A stretch of DNA of 48,767 nucleotides from Nitrospirota bacterium (GCA_029261135.1 JAJDBX010000016.1:1-48767), one strand, 5' to 3'; positions 27,238 to 36,843 are shown, numbered from the stretch's first letter. Made by a program: numbers and translations. Notes: generated by a model not told the origin, from the sequence alone.

Positions 27238-29562
27238 TTAAGGATTTGTGCCGCTTTCAGAGGCCATTGCAGTTTTGCTTTTCCGTCTATCAAGAAGCAT
27301 GAGCAGCGGGGGAAGAAACAAAAAATCGGCCGCCAATGCAAAGGCGATGGTGATTGCAGTTAAAAGCCCCATTTGGCTGTTCAGTGTAAAACCGGAAAAA
27401 ATCAGTACCGAAAATCCGGAAACCAGTATAAAAGAGGTGACCCAAAGCGCAGTGCCCACATTGTGAAAGGCATAACGAACGGCATCATGGCTATTCAACT
27501 GGCGCTCTCTTTGCGCACGAATATATTTGCTTAAAAAATGGACGGTGTCATCCACAACAATCCCCAAGCTCATCCCTGCGACAATGGATGTCCCCACACC
27601 AATTTCACCCACCATCAAGCCCCAAAGTCCAAAGGCCATCCCGGCGGGGACAAGGTTTGGAACGAGACTCAATAATCCGATTTTGATACTTTTAAATGAG
27701 ATAATAAGAATGCCAGAGATTAAGATCAAGGCGATTGATGTGCCAACCAGCATGCTGTTAATATTTCGTTTGGAAATATGAGAGAACATCATGGTTGGGC
27801 TTGCACCGGGAACCTGCATTGAAGCAGGGACATTGGCTTTCAGCCATTGCTGTGCCTTCTCTTCGAGTGCTAACAGTTCTGTAGTTGAGACATTTTCTAA
27901 TGTCACACTGAAACGGGTGGCAGATTTTTTAATATTGATTTGATTATTTAAATCGAGCCCGAAAGGCAGTGACATCTCATACAACTGAAGATATTGCGCG
28001 GAAAGTTCGCGATCTTCAGGGATGCGGTAATAGGTCGGATCATCTTCATGCATATTTTTATTGAGTCGCTTCATCGTATCCGTCAGTGAACTGACGTGTA
28101 GGACTCTGGATTGTTTCTTGTACCAAAGGGAAAAGGCTTCGAGAGTCCGCAAATAATTTGGATCACTCACACCCCACTCTTCCTGGGTATCGAGTGAATA
28201 TTCAATGAGGTAAATCCCGGTTAAATTATCCACAATAAAATCGGTGTCCGTCCGAAAGGCGTAGCGGTCGTCAAAATAATTCACAAACTGATCATTGAGC
28301 CGGTTCAAGGGCAGTGATGCAATAAAGACCAGGGTGAGGGTGAGCATGATCCAAAAAAGGGGTTTTCTTTTGTTGACGACAAAATCTCCCAAGCGATCCA
28401 TAAAAATGCCCTGTTGCTCTTCCTGCTTTTTGACCCATACGGGTAAAATGGAAATCAACGCGGGCAAAAACAAAATAGAGTAAAAGAAAGCTGCGATAAC
28501 GCCTGTCGCGACCATGTTCCCTAGGTCGTGAAAAGGCGGCGCGTCGCTTGAATTCATGCTTAAAAAACCGATGGCGGTTGTGATCGAGGTGAGGAAAATA
28601 GGCAGTAAATTGATTCGCATTGACTCGATAATGGCCTCATGTTTTGTTTTTCCGCGGCGCATCTCTTGGAGCATGGTCACCAGAATATGGATACTATCTG
28701 CGACAGCAAGGGTCAGAATAATTGTGGGTGCACTCGCAGAAGGAGGCGTAAAAAGGATGCCGGCCCAGCCTGAGAGACCCATTGCTGTAATGGTTGAAAG
28801 CCCGATGACCAATAACGCTGCGATCGTAGCGGAGATCGAACGAAGCATCAGCCCCATTGTAACAATGAGCATCAGGTACATAATGGGAACAAGCTCTGCC
28901 ATGTCGTTCATGCTCGCTTCCGAAAAGGAATTGTTCATCATTACCATACCGCTTAAATGGACGCTGATCTCAGGGTGGCTTGCTTCGATATCGTTTGCCA
29001 TTTCACGGACAACACTGACGACTTCAGGAACCTCATCAATTGTTTTTCCTGGAAGGTTGACGATCACATTCACGCCAGTCACGTGGCTTTCGGGGGAAAT
29101 GATTCGGTTTACCAGGAGGGGTTCAGAGAGGGCGACCGCCTTAATGCGACTCAGATCTTCATCGGAAAGGTTCCTAGCGTTCTGCACCAGGTCTTCAACA
29201 ATGAGTTCATCCCCATCCGCCCAGGTATGTTGGAAATTGCTGATCGAATCCACTCGAAGGGAATAAGGAATTTGCCATGCTTCTTGGGTCAAGGCTTCGA
29301 CAACGGACAAGGTTTCAGGTGTAAAAACCTTTCCGTTTTTTGGCGCAAGAGCAAAGAGGACATTGTCATTTTTTGTGTAGGTGTCCTGAAGTCGTTCAAA
29401 GGCCTGAAGTTGTGGATTGTTCTTCCCAAAAAAAACACGATAGTCCGTCGAAAAACCGAGAAAGCGTCCGCCGCTCCCTGCGGCCATGGTAATGATGATT
29501 GTTCCCATCACAATCAACCATCGAAACCGGATAACTGTTTTCGCAAGACGCGCCCCATCCAT
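27238..29562 (-). CDS. RND superfamily exporter (MMPL type)
   Basis: 774 residues. An N-terminal helix (FRWLIVMGTIIITMAAG) and two repeats each have a large periplasmic domain and a five-helix block (residues about 215-390 and 610-770). Each block has the pattern GLxxMxVDD or GIVVDDTVHFLSKY and LTLAVADSIHILVTM typical of MMPL/HpnN-like exporters driven by the proton gradient. ATG 29562 follows AAGGAG at seven bases and is preferred over the upstream ATG 29589. It is co-oriented with TetR (93 bases upstream), the LolA-like carrier and the barrel. Cargo unknown; a lipid or lipoprotein is inferred from the family. Confidence 0.9.
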   Translation of the reverse strand: MDGARLAKTVIRFRWLIVMGTIIITMAAGSGGRFLGFSTDYRVFFGKNNPQLQAFERLQDTYTKNDNVLFALAPKNGKVFTPETLSVVEALTQEAWQIPYSLRVDSISNFQHTWADGDELIVEDLVQNARNLSDEDLSRIKAVALSEPLLVNRIISPESHVTGVNVIVNLPGKTIDEVPEVVSVVREMANDIEASHPEISVHLSGMVMMNNSFSEASMNDMAELVPIMYLMLIVTMGLMLRSISATIAALLVIGLSTITAMGLSGWAGILFTPPSASAPTIILTLAVADSIHILVTMLQEMRRGKTKHEAIIESMRINLLPIFLTSITTAIGFLSMNSSDAPPFHDLGNMVATGVIAAFFYSILFLPALISILPVWVKKQEEQQGIFMDRLGDFVVNKRKPLFWIMLTLTLVFIASLPLNRLNDQFVNYFDDRYAFRTDTDFIVDNLTGIYLIEYSLDTQEEWGVSDPNYLRTLEAFSLWYKKQSRVLHVSSLTDTMKRLNKNMHEDDPTYYRIPEDRELSAQYLQLYEMSLPFGLDLNNQINIKKSATRFSVTLENVSTTELLALEEKAQQWLKANVPASMQVPGASPTMMFSHISKRNINSMLVGTSIALILISGILIISFKSIKIGLLSLVPNLVPAGMAFGLWGLMVGEIGVGTSIVAGMSLGIVVDDTVHFLSKYIRAQRERQLNSHDAVRYAFHNVGTALWVTSFILVSGFSVLIFSGFTLNSQMGLLTAITIAFALAADFLFLPPLLMLLDRRKSKTAMASESGTNP

Positions 29563-29654
29563 TTTAGGTCTCCTTTTTTCTGCCGTCATGTGTGCGGCGA
29601 TGAAGAATTATTATTGAATAAAATCTATAATATTCATAAACCATCCAAAAAAAA

Positions 29655-30248
29655 TCATGAAGGGGACAAGCCTTCAATCAATAATGTAATAACGGTTTTT
29701 TCCGACCGGACTAAATCTTCTAAAGAATAACCATTCCTCATCACCAATGGGGGATAATAAAAATGAATCATTGCAAACAGGACGGTCTCTGCAGCGGAGA
29801 CAATATCCGTGACATCAAATTCACCGTTTCGATTTCCTTCAGCCAGAATTTCAGCAACAAAAGCCCGAAGAGAGGACTGATGTTGTTTGACCACATTTGG
29901 ATGTTCTTTCGAAATAAAGGCGACAAGTTCAAAGAGATGAGGGTCATTCTCACAAAGGTCGTGTGTATATTGAAGGACCTCAAAGAAAAAAGCTTCAAGG
30001 CGAGCGCTTGCGGTTAAGCCTGCACGCTGAAGCACCTCTTTGCCCATATTTTCTTTGTTATGCAAACATTTTAGGGCAATCTCAACACCGATTTTTTCTT
30101 TGTTTTCAAAGTAACGATAGAGATTTGCGGCCGACATTTTACAGTCTTTTGCAATTTCTGCCATCGTCGTTTTGCCAAAACCATAACGACGAAACCGGAT
30201 GTCTGCCACATCGATAATTTGTTGTTTAATGCCTTCTGCGATCTGCAT
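29655..30248 (-). CDS. TetR-family repressor of the export operon
   Basis: 197 residues. The N-terminal helix-turn-helix (about 10-55) reads FRRYGFGKTTMAEIAKDCKMS, then ANLYRYFENKE, the TetR signature. A helical ligand domain follows. It is the first gene of the operon with the exporter, LolA-like protein and barrel. Likely it binds its own promoter and is released by a substrate of the pump. Ligand unknown. Confidence 0.92.
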   Translation of the reverse strand: MQIAEGIKQQIIDVADIRFRRYGFGKTTMAEIAKDCKMSAANLYRYFENKEKIGVEIALKCLHNKENMGKEVLQRAGLTASARLEAFFFEVLQYTHDLCENDPHLFELVAFISKEHPNVVKQHQSSLRAFVAEILAEGNRNGEFDVTDIVSAAETVLFAMIHFYYPPLVMRNGYSLEDLVRSEKTVITLLIEGLSPS

Positions 30249-30254
30249 TGTCCT

Positions 30255-30310
30255 AATATATGTAGTAAATAATGAACAGTCAAGTTAATATTAAATATTT
30301 ACTTGACTAC
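30255..30310 (-). promoter_or_regulatory. Promoter and putative operator of the TetR-RND operon
   Basis: On the minus strand TTGACT (30278-30283) and TATATT (30255-30260) are separated by 17 bp. Overlapping it are an 8-bp inverted repeat, AGTCAAGT (30278-30285) with ACTTGACT (30301-30308), and a second pair, AGTAAATA (30264-30271) with TATTTACT (30296-30303). These would be natural sites for a TetR dimer to block the promoter. Confidence 0.6.
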
Positions 30311-30439
30311 GTATTCTCCGTAGAACGCTTATCAGATAAACTCGGCGTATAAAACACAAACCCTGAGCAAGGGGCAGGCGGAGGGGCTGCAGGTCATCGG
30401 AGGCTTGGTTTGGGTGGGAAGAAGGGTATAGGAGGATAG

Positions 30440-30574
30440 ATGAAAAAAGTATTTTTTATTGGGACAGCCCCTATTATTTTTCAAAGACTTGACCCGTCCA
30501 AACCCGTCTTCTCCCGAAATATCCCGCCTTTTTCCTGCCGCTCATCCCTAATGTCCATTCACAGCAAGCAATAA
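30440..30574 (+). CDS. Possible 44-residue small protein before the pilin
   Basis: ATG 30440 has a strong GGAGGA ribosome site four bases upstream. The 44 codons start MKKVFFIGTAPIIFQRLDP and end HSKQ. Composition is not clearly membrane-like or conserved-looking, and no family is recognised. It lies alone in a 540-bp gap between the TetR promoter and the pilin gene. Supported mainly by the ribosome site. Confidence 0.3.
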   Translation: MKKVFFIGTAPIIFQRLDPSKPVFSRNIPPFSCRSSLMSIHSKQ

Positions 30575-30786
30575 TGCTCGAATATTTTTTGGCATTTATT
30601 ATTAATATGGCGGCCAATAAATGGCACATTCAGTTTTTTTACGTTCTATTTAATTGTGGAACATAATGAAAAACCTATATTTTCTCTTATTGGCCTTCTC
30701 TGTTTGATTTAGGCATAGTAACTACGAAATTTTGATGGTTGAATTATTGATTCAAAACACAAAAGTAGGATTCATGAGGGTGAAGT
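30575..30786. other. AT-rich region before the pilin gene
   Basis: No gene is seen. It likely holds the pilin promoter. TGGCAC occurs at about 30624 but is not followed by a -12 GC element, so it does not make a convincing sigma-54 site. A GAGGGTGA ribosome site precedes the pilin ATG. Confidence 0.35.
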
Positions 30787-31196
30787 ATGATGCCTTATAA
30801 AAAAATTAACAATAAAAGCGGTTTTACCTTGATTGAGTTGATGATTGTGGTTGCGATTGTGGGAATCTTGGCGGTTATTACCATTCCCAACTTTTTAAAT
30901 TATCAAGCGAAGTCGTCACAGGTAGAAACCAAAACGAGTTTAGGTGCTATTTTTGTCGATATGACAGCGTATTCGGCTGAAAATGTGATAATAATGGTTT
31001 TATGGATGAGGGCATGTCAAATATCGGATTTAGTCGCAGGGGTAATCCAAGGGATACTTACAGCTTAACAACAGTTCAAAAAACGACTTTTCTTGCTTTG
31101 GGTTTGGGAACCATTAGTCAAGTAAATGGAGATCGGTGGACGATTGATCAGACAAAAAGATTGATAGATCTTGACCCAATATCATTTATGAATTAA
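30787..31196 (+). pseudogene. Type IV prepilin (PilA-like), single frameshift
   Basis: The N-terminus has a short basic leader and the prepilin signature KSGFTLIELMIVVAIVGIL (cleavage before F), followed by ITIPNFLNYQAKSSQVETKTSLGAIF. The reading frame drifts near 30985: the in-frame sequence ends at 31068, while another frame continues DNNGFMDEGMSNIGFSRRGN to the natural C-terminus TIDQTKRLIDLDPISFMN at 31196. Together they give about 136 residues, a normal minor or major pilin size. No assembly genes lie nearby. Either inactive or an indel artefact. Confidence 0.78.
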
Positions 31197-31574
31197 TTTT
31201 TTGCCGTAACGTGATCCCATTGCCTGATGCGGATTTTTCTATTCTATTATCTATCCTTCCGAGAAAAAACGTAAACATGATATCTCGTCCTTCCCTGTTT
31301 TTTTAGTAGGGTGGTATAGTTAATAAATAAGTGGGTAATTTTATCCAGCGAGTGAAAACCTGCCTGTATAGATCGATTTTAAATATCTAACGGATTGAGA
31401 TTTATGGGCCGAAGGCATCTCGTTCTGTAAGATTTTTTTCTGAGTTGTTTGATGGATCAATTGACTACATATGTCGTTTCTCCCCAGTTCTCCTATTTGC
31501 TTAAGAAACCCTCCAGGGATCCCAGTGATAAGTGCGCTTTTGTTTAAGATTTTTTGAAGAGAGGGATGATTTAA
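31197..31574. other. Gene-free stretch before the kinase
   Basis: About 380 bases with no supported gene; short open frames lack ribosome sites. It probably holds the kinase promoter (TATAGT near 31314 is one candidate -10) but no clear pair of boxes is seen. A GAGAGG ribosome site lies upstream of ATG 31575. Confidence 0.35.
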
Positions 31575-33347
31575 ATGGTTACCACTGTCAAACAAGTAGG
31601 GGACTATGAAATTATAGGAGAGATCGGCCATGGGGGGATGGCGGTCGTCTATAAAGGATTACAGGCTTCTCTGAATCGCCCCGTTGCCATTAAAGTCCTT
31701 TCCCAGAAGGTTTCTAAAAATAAAGAGATTGTTGAGCGATTTAATAGGGAATCGCTGATCATTGCCCGCCTGGAGCACCCTAATATCATTCATGTGATTG
31801 ATCGAGGTCTCACCGAAGAGGGGGAGCCTTATTTTGTGATGAATCTTGTCGAAGGAATGACCCTTTCAAAATGGATGAAGGGTCCCGTTATGCCACTCAC
31901 AAAAAAGTTTGATCTGATCATTCAAATTTGTAAAGGGCTGTCCTATGCACATAAAAACGGCGTGATTCATCGTGATATTAAACCCGCAAATATCTTAATC
32001 GATTTAGAAGAAAATGCTCTTTTGACCGATTTCGGGATTGCCCAATTTTACGGTCAAGATACAGGGGAAGACCAGTTAACCCAAGATGGCGCTGTGCTCG
32101 GTACCATTTCTTATATGTCTCCGGAGCAAAAGCTGGGATCAAAAGATGTGACTGCTGCAAGCGATATCTATTCGATGGGTGTCATTATGTATGAAATGAT
32201 CACAGGCGCAAAACCCTTGGGTCATTTTAAGCGCCCATCAGAGGTGACCCCGAATATCCCTCAATTTATCGAAGATACGATTCTCAAATGCCTGGCATCT
32301 GAACCCTCCGACCGCTTTAAAACGGCGGATGAAGTTAAAGACCAACTGCTCAAATTTCTCAGGGGGGGGCATCTTGCGCAGAATAAAAAAGAAAAGGTGC
32401 TTCAAGGGAATCCTGCCCTGAAACAACGATTTTCTTTATTGGACGTGATCCGGGAGAGTGAGTTTGGTTCGGTTCATCTGTTACAGGACAAAACAGACAG
32501 TCAGCTCATGGTTGTTAAAAAATGTAAACTCTTTCGAGATTGGCTCTTTGATAAAAAATTACTGACCACACTCAGACATAAAAATATTGTTCGCGTATTC
32601 GGATCTTCAGGTGATAATGAATTTTACAATATCGTGATGGAATATATTAGCGGCGGAAGCTTGAAGGATCGCATGGTTCAAAAACACCCTTGGCGAAAAG
32701 CGCTTAAGACGGTGAAAGGGATTTGTGAAGGGCTTTATTATGCAAAAAAGCAGGGCGTGATTCACGGAAATATTCGTCCCAGCAATATTTTAATTGACGA
32801 ATCCGGGGAGGTAAAGATTGCTGATTTTGGTCTTGAAGAGCACTATCCAGAAGAAAAGGGAAAAAACAACTGGTACAGCCCCCCTAAAGAAGAACGATCC
32901 ACACAAGGCGATATTTACGGTATTGGAGTGATTATTTACGAAATGCTGCTTGGGACACTTCCCGTCTGGCGGAAAAACAAGGTTGTTCCTCATGAAGCGT
33001 TTTATAAATTTGGGGAAGATCTCCAGAACATGGTGCTCAAAATGATTGTCCGGGAGAGAGAACACCGTTACCTCAATTTTGATGAAGTCCTCGAAACGAT
33101 GACCGAATTGTTAAAGGTGAAAAAAGTTATTTCGCCTCCTAAGGTGATAGAGAAGCCGATCAAGAAGAAAAAACTCGTGAGCCGAGGGCTGCTACTACTG
33201 CTTCTCTTGGCCTTAAGCACTGCGCTTCTTTATTTTCAGTTCCCAAATGAAATGGAGAGGACAAAAAACTTCCTAATAGATTATCTTGAAAAAAGCGGGT
33301 TATCTACCCGCATGTCTCGGGGGCTTTCCAACATGAAGTTCCCTTAA
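31575..33347 (+). CDS. Ser/Thr protein kinase with a second, pseudokinase domain and a membrane anchor
   Basis: 590 residues. The first kinase domain (about 11-275) is complete: glycine loop GHGGMAVVY (18-26), K40, HRDIKPAN with catalytic D134, DFG with D152, and GTISYMSPEQ. A second kinase-like domain (about 288-530) has only one glycine in the loop, a VVKK lysine and DFG at D417, but HRD is replaced by H397-G-N399, so the catalytic Asp is lost. It ends with a basic stretch and a transmembrane helix (about 538-556) followed by a short tail. Tandem active-plus-pseudokinase layout suggests the second domain regulates the first. The PP2C phosphatase at 38.8-39.6 kb is a natural counter-enzyme. 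Confidence 0.93.
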   Translation: MVTTVKQVGDYEIIGEIGHGGMAVVYKGLQASLNRPVAIKVLSQKVSKNKEIVERFNRESLIIARLEHPNIIHVIDRGLTEEGEPYFVMNLVEGMTLSKWMKGPVMPLTKKFDLIIQICKGLSYAHKNGVIHRDIKPANILIDLEENALLTDFGIAQFYGQDTGEDQLTQDGAVLGTISYMSPEQKLGSKDVTAASDIYSMGVIMYEMITGAKPLGHFKRPSEVTPNIPQFIEDTILKCLASEPSDRFKTADEVKDQLLKFLRGGHLAQNKKEKVLQGNPALKQRFSLLDVIRESEFGSVHLLQDKTDSQLMVVKKCKLFRDWLFDKKLLTTLRHKNIVRVFGSSGDNEFYNIVMEYISGGSLKDRMVQKHPWRKALKTVKGICEGLYYAKKQGVIHGNIRPSNILIDESGEVKIADFGLEEHYPEEKGKNNWYSPPKEERSTQGDIYGIGVIIYEMLLGTLPVWRKNKVVPHEAFYKFGEDLQNMVLKMIVREREHRYLNFDEVLETMTELLKVKKVISPPKVIEKPIKKKKLVSRGLLLLLLLALSTALLYFQFPNEMERTKNFLIDYLEKSGLSTRMSRGLSNMKFP

Positions 33348-33667
33348 TTTAGGACATTTTTCCCAAGTTCTTTTATGCCAATTTTCTGAAGGTCTCGGAA
33401 AATTGTGTCAATCAAAGTCAGTTCCTTTCAGATAAGAAAATGATATCAATTGATTTGAGCCTTTTTGTCGTCAGGCGAGGAGACAACTCCATTCAATTGA
33501 AGAGTTTGCTAAAAGGCCATTTTTTTGTTTTTGAAGGTGCGTGAGTTGTATATTACAACAACCCAAACCGCAGAAATAAATGAAGTCAACTGATACAATA
33601 TACTATGAAGTATTTCCCGTTGTTGTCTAGGACAGCCCCGGATTTTTCGATATCGTTTATGATCTTG
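33348..33667. other. Gene-free stretch between kinase and ftsH, with an inverted repeat
   Basis: No supported gene in 320 bases. CAATTTTC (33379-33386) and GAAAATTG (33398-33405) form an 8-bp hairpin downstream of the kinase, a possible weak terminator without a T-run. A short minus-strand frame (33349-33425) reads protein-like (IDTIFRDLQKIGIKELGK) but has no start or ribosome site. Confidence 0.35.
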
Positions 33668-35545
33668 TCACCTCTGAATCGCTTGTTTCGGTTTTTTTTC
33701 ATATTCCTTGATTAAATTATCCAGTTCTATCCGTTCTACCACTTCTTTTTCGAGTAGACGCGTTTTGAGGGCTTCGAGTAGAGGCAGTTGTTTTGAAAGG
33801 GTTTCTTTCACGCGGTCGTGGGATTTTGTGAGAATTTTTTGAATCTCTTCGTCGATAGTTTGGGCCGTTTTTTCACTGTATTCTTTTTGAGATTGAGGGC
33901 CCATCATGGCGAAGCCGTTTGCAGAGCGCGGGGCCTCAAAGGTCACCAGGCCGAGATGCTCGCTCATGCCATATTGCATGATCATGTGACGAGAGAGATC
34001 CGTCGCGCGCTGTAGATCATTCTGCGCGCCGGTTGAAATATCGCCATAGATAATCTCTTCGGCGACACGCCCACCGAGCAAGACATCAAGCCGATCCAAG
34101 AGCTCTGCTTTTTTCAGCAGGTATCGGTCTTCCGTCGGAAGCTGCTGCGTGTATCCGAGTGCGGAGATACCCCGCGGAATGATCGAGACTTTTGAAACCG
34201 GATCAGCATATTTCCGTAACATGGCGACAATTGTATGTCCCGCCTCGTGGTAGGCGACAGTCTCTTTTTCTTGAGGATTAATGACGCGATTCTTTTTTTC
34301 AAGGCCCGCGATGATGCGGTCGATGGCGTCATCAAAATCGATCATTTCGACGGCATCTTTATTTCTTCGTGCGGCCAACAGAGCTGCTTCGTTCACTAAG
34401 TTGGCGAGGTCGGCCCCCACAAACCCCGGTGTTTTTGCGGCAATTTCAGAGAGTTTGACATTTTTTGAGAGGGTCACATGTTTGGCGTGTACTGTGAGGA
34501 TTTTTCCCCGTCCTCTCACGTCGGGACGGTCGATGGCAACATGCCGATCGAATCGTCCGGGGCGAAGTAAGGCGGGGTCTAAAATTTCTGGACGGTTGGT
34601 CGCGGCCATGATAATGACCCCTTTATTCGTATCAAAACCATCCATTTGTACGAGGAGTTGGTTTAAGGTTTGCTCCCGTTCGTCATTGCCTCCCATTGGG
34701 CTGATGCCGCGCGCTTTCCCCATCGCATCTAGTTCATCGATGAAAATAATGCAAGGGGCCTTTTGCGCGGCCTGAGCAAAGAGATCCCGCACACGTGCAG
34801 CGCCGACACCGACAAACATTTCGACAAAATCAGAGCCGCTCATACTAAAAAAGGGGACGGCGGCTTCACCCGCAACGGCTTTGGCGAGTAGGGTTTTTCC
34901 TGTTCCGGGTGCGCCAACCAAGAGTACGCCTTTGGGAATGTTTCCCCCCAGTCGGCGATAGCGTTCCGGATTTTTCAAAAAAGAGACCACTTCCATCAGC
35001 TCTTCCCTGGCTTCATCGATCCCTTCAACATCTTCAAAGGTGACCCCGGTTTCTTTTTCGATATACACTTTCGCCTTGTTTTTCCCGATTTCCATGACGC
35101 CGCTGGCGGCACCCATTTTGCGGAGTAAAAGACTCCAAATGCCAAAAAAGATCACAGCGGGGATCACCCAGGAGAGAAGAACCGTAAACCAATTGCTCTC
35201 TACTTGCCCGGTGTAGCGCACCCCCGCATCATCTAATTCCTGAGTCAGGGCGGGGTCGTCGACCCGGATGGTCGTAAAGCGATGCTCTCCGGTATCGTCC
35301 TGGCGCAGTTTGTCAGATTTTTCTTTAGAGAGTATCTTTTTTAAGCCGTCAGTTGAAACATGACCGCTGATGTGCTCTTTCCCAATCGTCACCTCCATAA
35401 TGGCACGGCCTTTGAGGAGGGTTTTAAAATCGCTGTACGAGAGGTTTTGAACTTGTGAGTTTAAAAAAAAGCTTTGGACCGTTATCAAAATAAGTAGGGC
35501 GACAATAAAATACCACAGAGAAAATTGTTGTTCTTTTCTTTCCAT
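33668..35545 (-). CDS. ftsH: ATP-dependent zinc metalloprotease FtsH
   Basis: A 625-residue membrane-anchored protease that degrades misfolded membrane proteins and short-lived regulators. Two N-terminal helices (about 10-27 and 120-141) enclose a periplasmic domain. The AAA+ domain has Walker A GAPGTGKT (211-218), Walker [12 protein letters not shown], and [21 protein letters not shown]. The zinc site HEAGH is at 433-437. Length and order are those of FtsH. AGAGG lies upstream of the ATG. It is divergent from ribD, with about 150 bases between the two chosen starts. Confidence 0.97.
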   Translation of the reverse strand: MERKEQQFSLWYFIVALLILITVQSFFLNSQVQNLSYSDFKTLLKGRAIMEVTIGKEHISGHVSTDGLKKILSKEKSDKLRQDDTGEHRFTTIRVDDPALTQELDDAGVRYTGQVESNWFTVLLSWVIPAVIFFGIWSLLLRKMGAASGVMEIGKNKAKVYIEKETGVTFEDVEGIDEAREELMEVVSFLKNPERYRRLGGNIPKGVLLVGAPGTGKTLLAKAVAGEAAVPFFSMSGSDFVEMFVGVGAARVRDLFAQAAQKAPCIIFIDELDAMGKARGISPMGGNDEREQTLNQLLVQMDGFDTNKGVIIMAATNRPEILDPALLRPGRFDRHVAIDRPDVRGRGKILTVHAKHVTLSKNVKLSEIAAKTPGFVGADLANLVNEAALLAARRNKDAVEMIDFDDAIDRIIAGLEKKNRVINPQEKETVAYHEAGHTIVAMLRKYADPVSKVSIIPRGISALGYTQQLPTEDRYLLKKAELLDRLDVLLGGRVAEEIIYGDISTGAQNDLQRATDLSRHMIMQYGMSEHLGLVTFEAPRSANGFAMMGPQSQKEYSEKTAQTIDEEIQKILTKSHDRVKETLSKQLPLLEALKTRLLEKEVVERIELDNLIKEYEKKPKQAIQR

Positions 35546-35650
35546 CAGGAAGACCTCTATCCTTAGTTGAAAAGAATAAGCTTATTTTGACTCGATTTAA
35601 GTATAGTCTTTTTTTTAAACAGACTCTACTCTAATGAGATTAAAGGGATC

Positions 35651-35677
35651 GCCTCTGATTGACAGAGTTTCAGAGGC
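35651..35677 (+). promoter_or_regulatory. Hairpin in the ribD leader
   Basis: GCCTCTG (35651-35657) pairs with CAGAGGC (35671-35677) over a 13-base loop, just upstream of the preferred ribD start. It does not resemble an FMN riboswitch. It may be a leader structure or chance. Confidence 0.25.
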
Positions 35678-35693
35678 TTTATATAGTGAGACA

Positions 35694-36800
35694 ATGACTG
35701 AAAAATCAGATGTTTTTTATATGAAACGGGCCATTCGTTTGGCACGGAAAGGGCGTGGGAAAACATCCCCGAACCCGATGGTGGGTGCGATTGTTGTTCG
35801 AGACGGGGCAATTGTTGGAGCGGGCTATCATCGTGCCGTGGGTCAAGCTCACGCAGAGGTGATCGCACTTAAAGCAGCGGGAGAATGGGCTAAAGGCGGG
35901 ACGCTTTACACAACACTAGAACCCTGTTGCCATACCCACAAAAGAACCCCGCCTTGTACCGATGCGATTATCCAGAGTGGTATTATTAGACTTGTTTCGG
36001 CCATGCAAGATCCCAATGCTATGGTGAATGGGAAAGGCTTTGAAACACTTCGACAAGCCGGAATAAAGGCTTTTGATGGTGTGCTGCGCTTGGAAGCGGA
36101 AAAACTCAACGAGGTTTTTATCAAATATATGAAAACAGGGAAGCCCTTTGTGACATTAAAGGCGGCAATGACTTTGGATGGTCGTATTGCGACGGCATCG
36201 GGGGAGTCGAAGTGGATTAGCGGCGAAAAAGCGCGAAAAGAAGTAGATCGGCTTCGTGCCGATGCGGATGCCGTCTTGGTGGGCATCGGAACGGTTCTAG
36301 CGGACGATCCAATGTTGGTGCTTCGGTCCATCAAAGGGAGAAATCCCATGCGAATTGTGATTGATCCTCATCTGAAAATCCCCCTTCAGGCCAAGATTGT
36401 TGTTACTGCTAAAGAGATACCCACATGGTTATTAACGACAATAAAGGCAGCGCCTAAAAAAATGAAATCTCTCAAAGCGGCTGGGGTAGATGTAAGCATT
36501 CTCTCTGAAAAGAAAGGTATTATCCCTTTTGATGTGATATTAGATTTCTTGGGGAAGAAGGGAATTTCAAATCTATTAATTGAAGGGGGCGCTGGTGTGA
36601 ATGGGATCGCGCTTCGTTCCGCACTGGTTGATCGGGTGATCTTTTATATCGCGCCGCGCTTTTTGTGTGGAGAAGATGCGAAAGGGGTTGTGGCCGGAAA
36701 AGCGATTCCAGGTTTGGATGCGGCCATAAGGCTTGAAGATGTTAAAGTAAGGCAGTTGGGCGAAGATATTCGTATAGAAGGACGCATTCAAAAGTCGTGA
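35694..36800 (+). CDS. ribD: Riboflavin biosynthesis deaminase/reductase
   Basis: 368 residues. The N-terminal zinc deaminase (about 1-145) has HAEV and PCCHTHKRTPPC, while the C-terminal reductase (about 150-368) has LKAAMTLDGRIAT, SGEKARKEVDRLRA and LIEGGAGVNG. It converts the GTP-derived pyrimidine to the reduced ribitylamino form, the second and third steps of riboflavin synthesis. ATG 35694 starts the conserved domain and is preferred over ATG 35634, which lacks a ribosome site. It is the first of three plus-strand genes with the esterase and ribE. Confidence 0.94.
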   Translation: MTEKSDVFYMKRAIRLARKGRGKTSPNPMVGAIVVRDGAIVGAGYHRAVGQAHAEVIALKAAGEWAKGGTLYTTLEPCCHTHKRTPPCTDAIIQSGIIRLVSAMQDPNAMVNGKGFETLRQAGIKAFDGVLRLEAEKLNEVFIKYMKTGKPFVTLKAAMTLDGRIATASGESKWISGEKARKEVDRLRADADAVLVGIGTVLADDPMLVLRSIKGRNPMRIVIDPHLKIPLQAKIVVTAKEIPTWLLTTIKAAPKKMKSLKAAGVDVSILSEKKGIIPFDVILDFLGKKGISNLLIEGGAGVNGIALRSALVDRVIFYIAPRFLCGEDAKGVVAGKAIPGLDAAIRLEDVKVRQLGEDIRIEGRIQKS

Positions 36801-36843
36801 TATGATTGAAAAAGATGAATCAAATCATATAAGGGGGCACATC

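Noticed and set aside
28556-29730. Long plus-strand frames opposite the RND exporter
   Set aside because: They are shadows of the exporter gene, which has conserved motifs in its own frame.
30300-30440. A second GEMM or GEMM-II riboswitch before the small frame at 30440
   Set aside because: Some CAAACC and GGTTTG pairing exists, but none of the CGCAAAG, GAAA or receptor elements are found.
30600-30660. A sigma-54 promoter before the pilin gene
   Set aside because: TGGCAC is present but the -12 GC element at the correct spacing is not (GTTTTT is found).
31341-31631. A 96-codon minus-strand frame before the kinase
   Set aside because: It overlaps the kinase start and has no ribosome site or recognisable family.
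33349-33425. A short gene or gene remnant on the minus strand reading IDTIFRDLQKIGIKELGK
   Set aside because: It looks protein-like but has an in-frame stop just upstream, no start with a ribosome site, and only about 25 codons.
34281-34775. A long plus-strand frame (164 codons) inside ftsH
   Set aside because: It is a shadow of the well-supported ftsH frame; its composition (Arg/Ser-rich) is typical of antisense frames.
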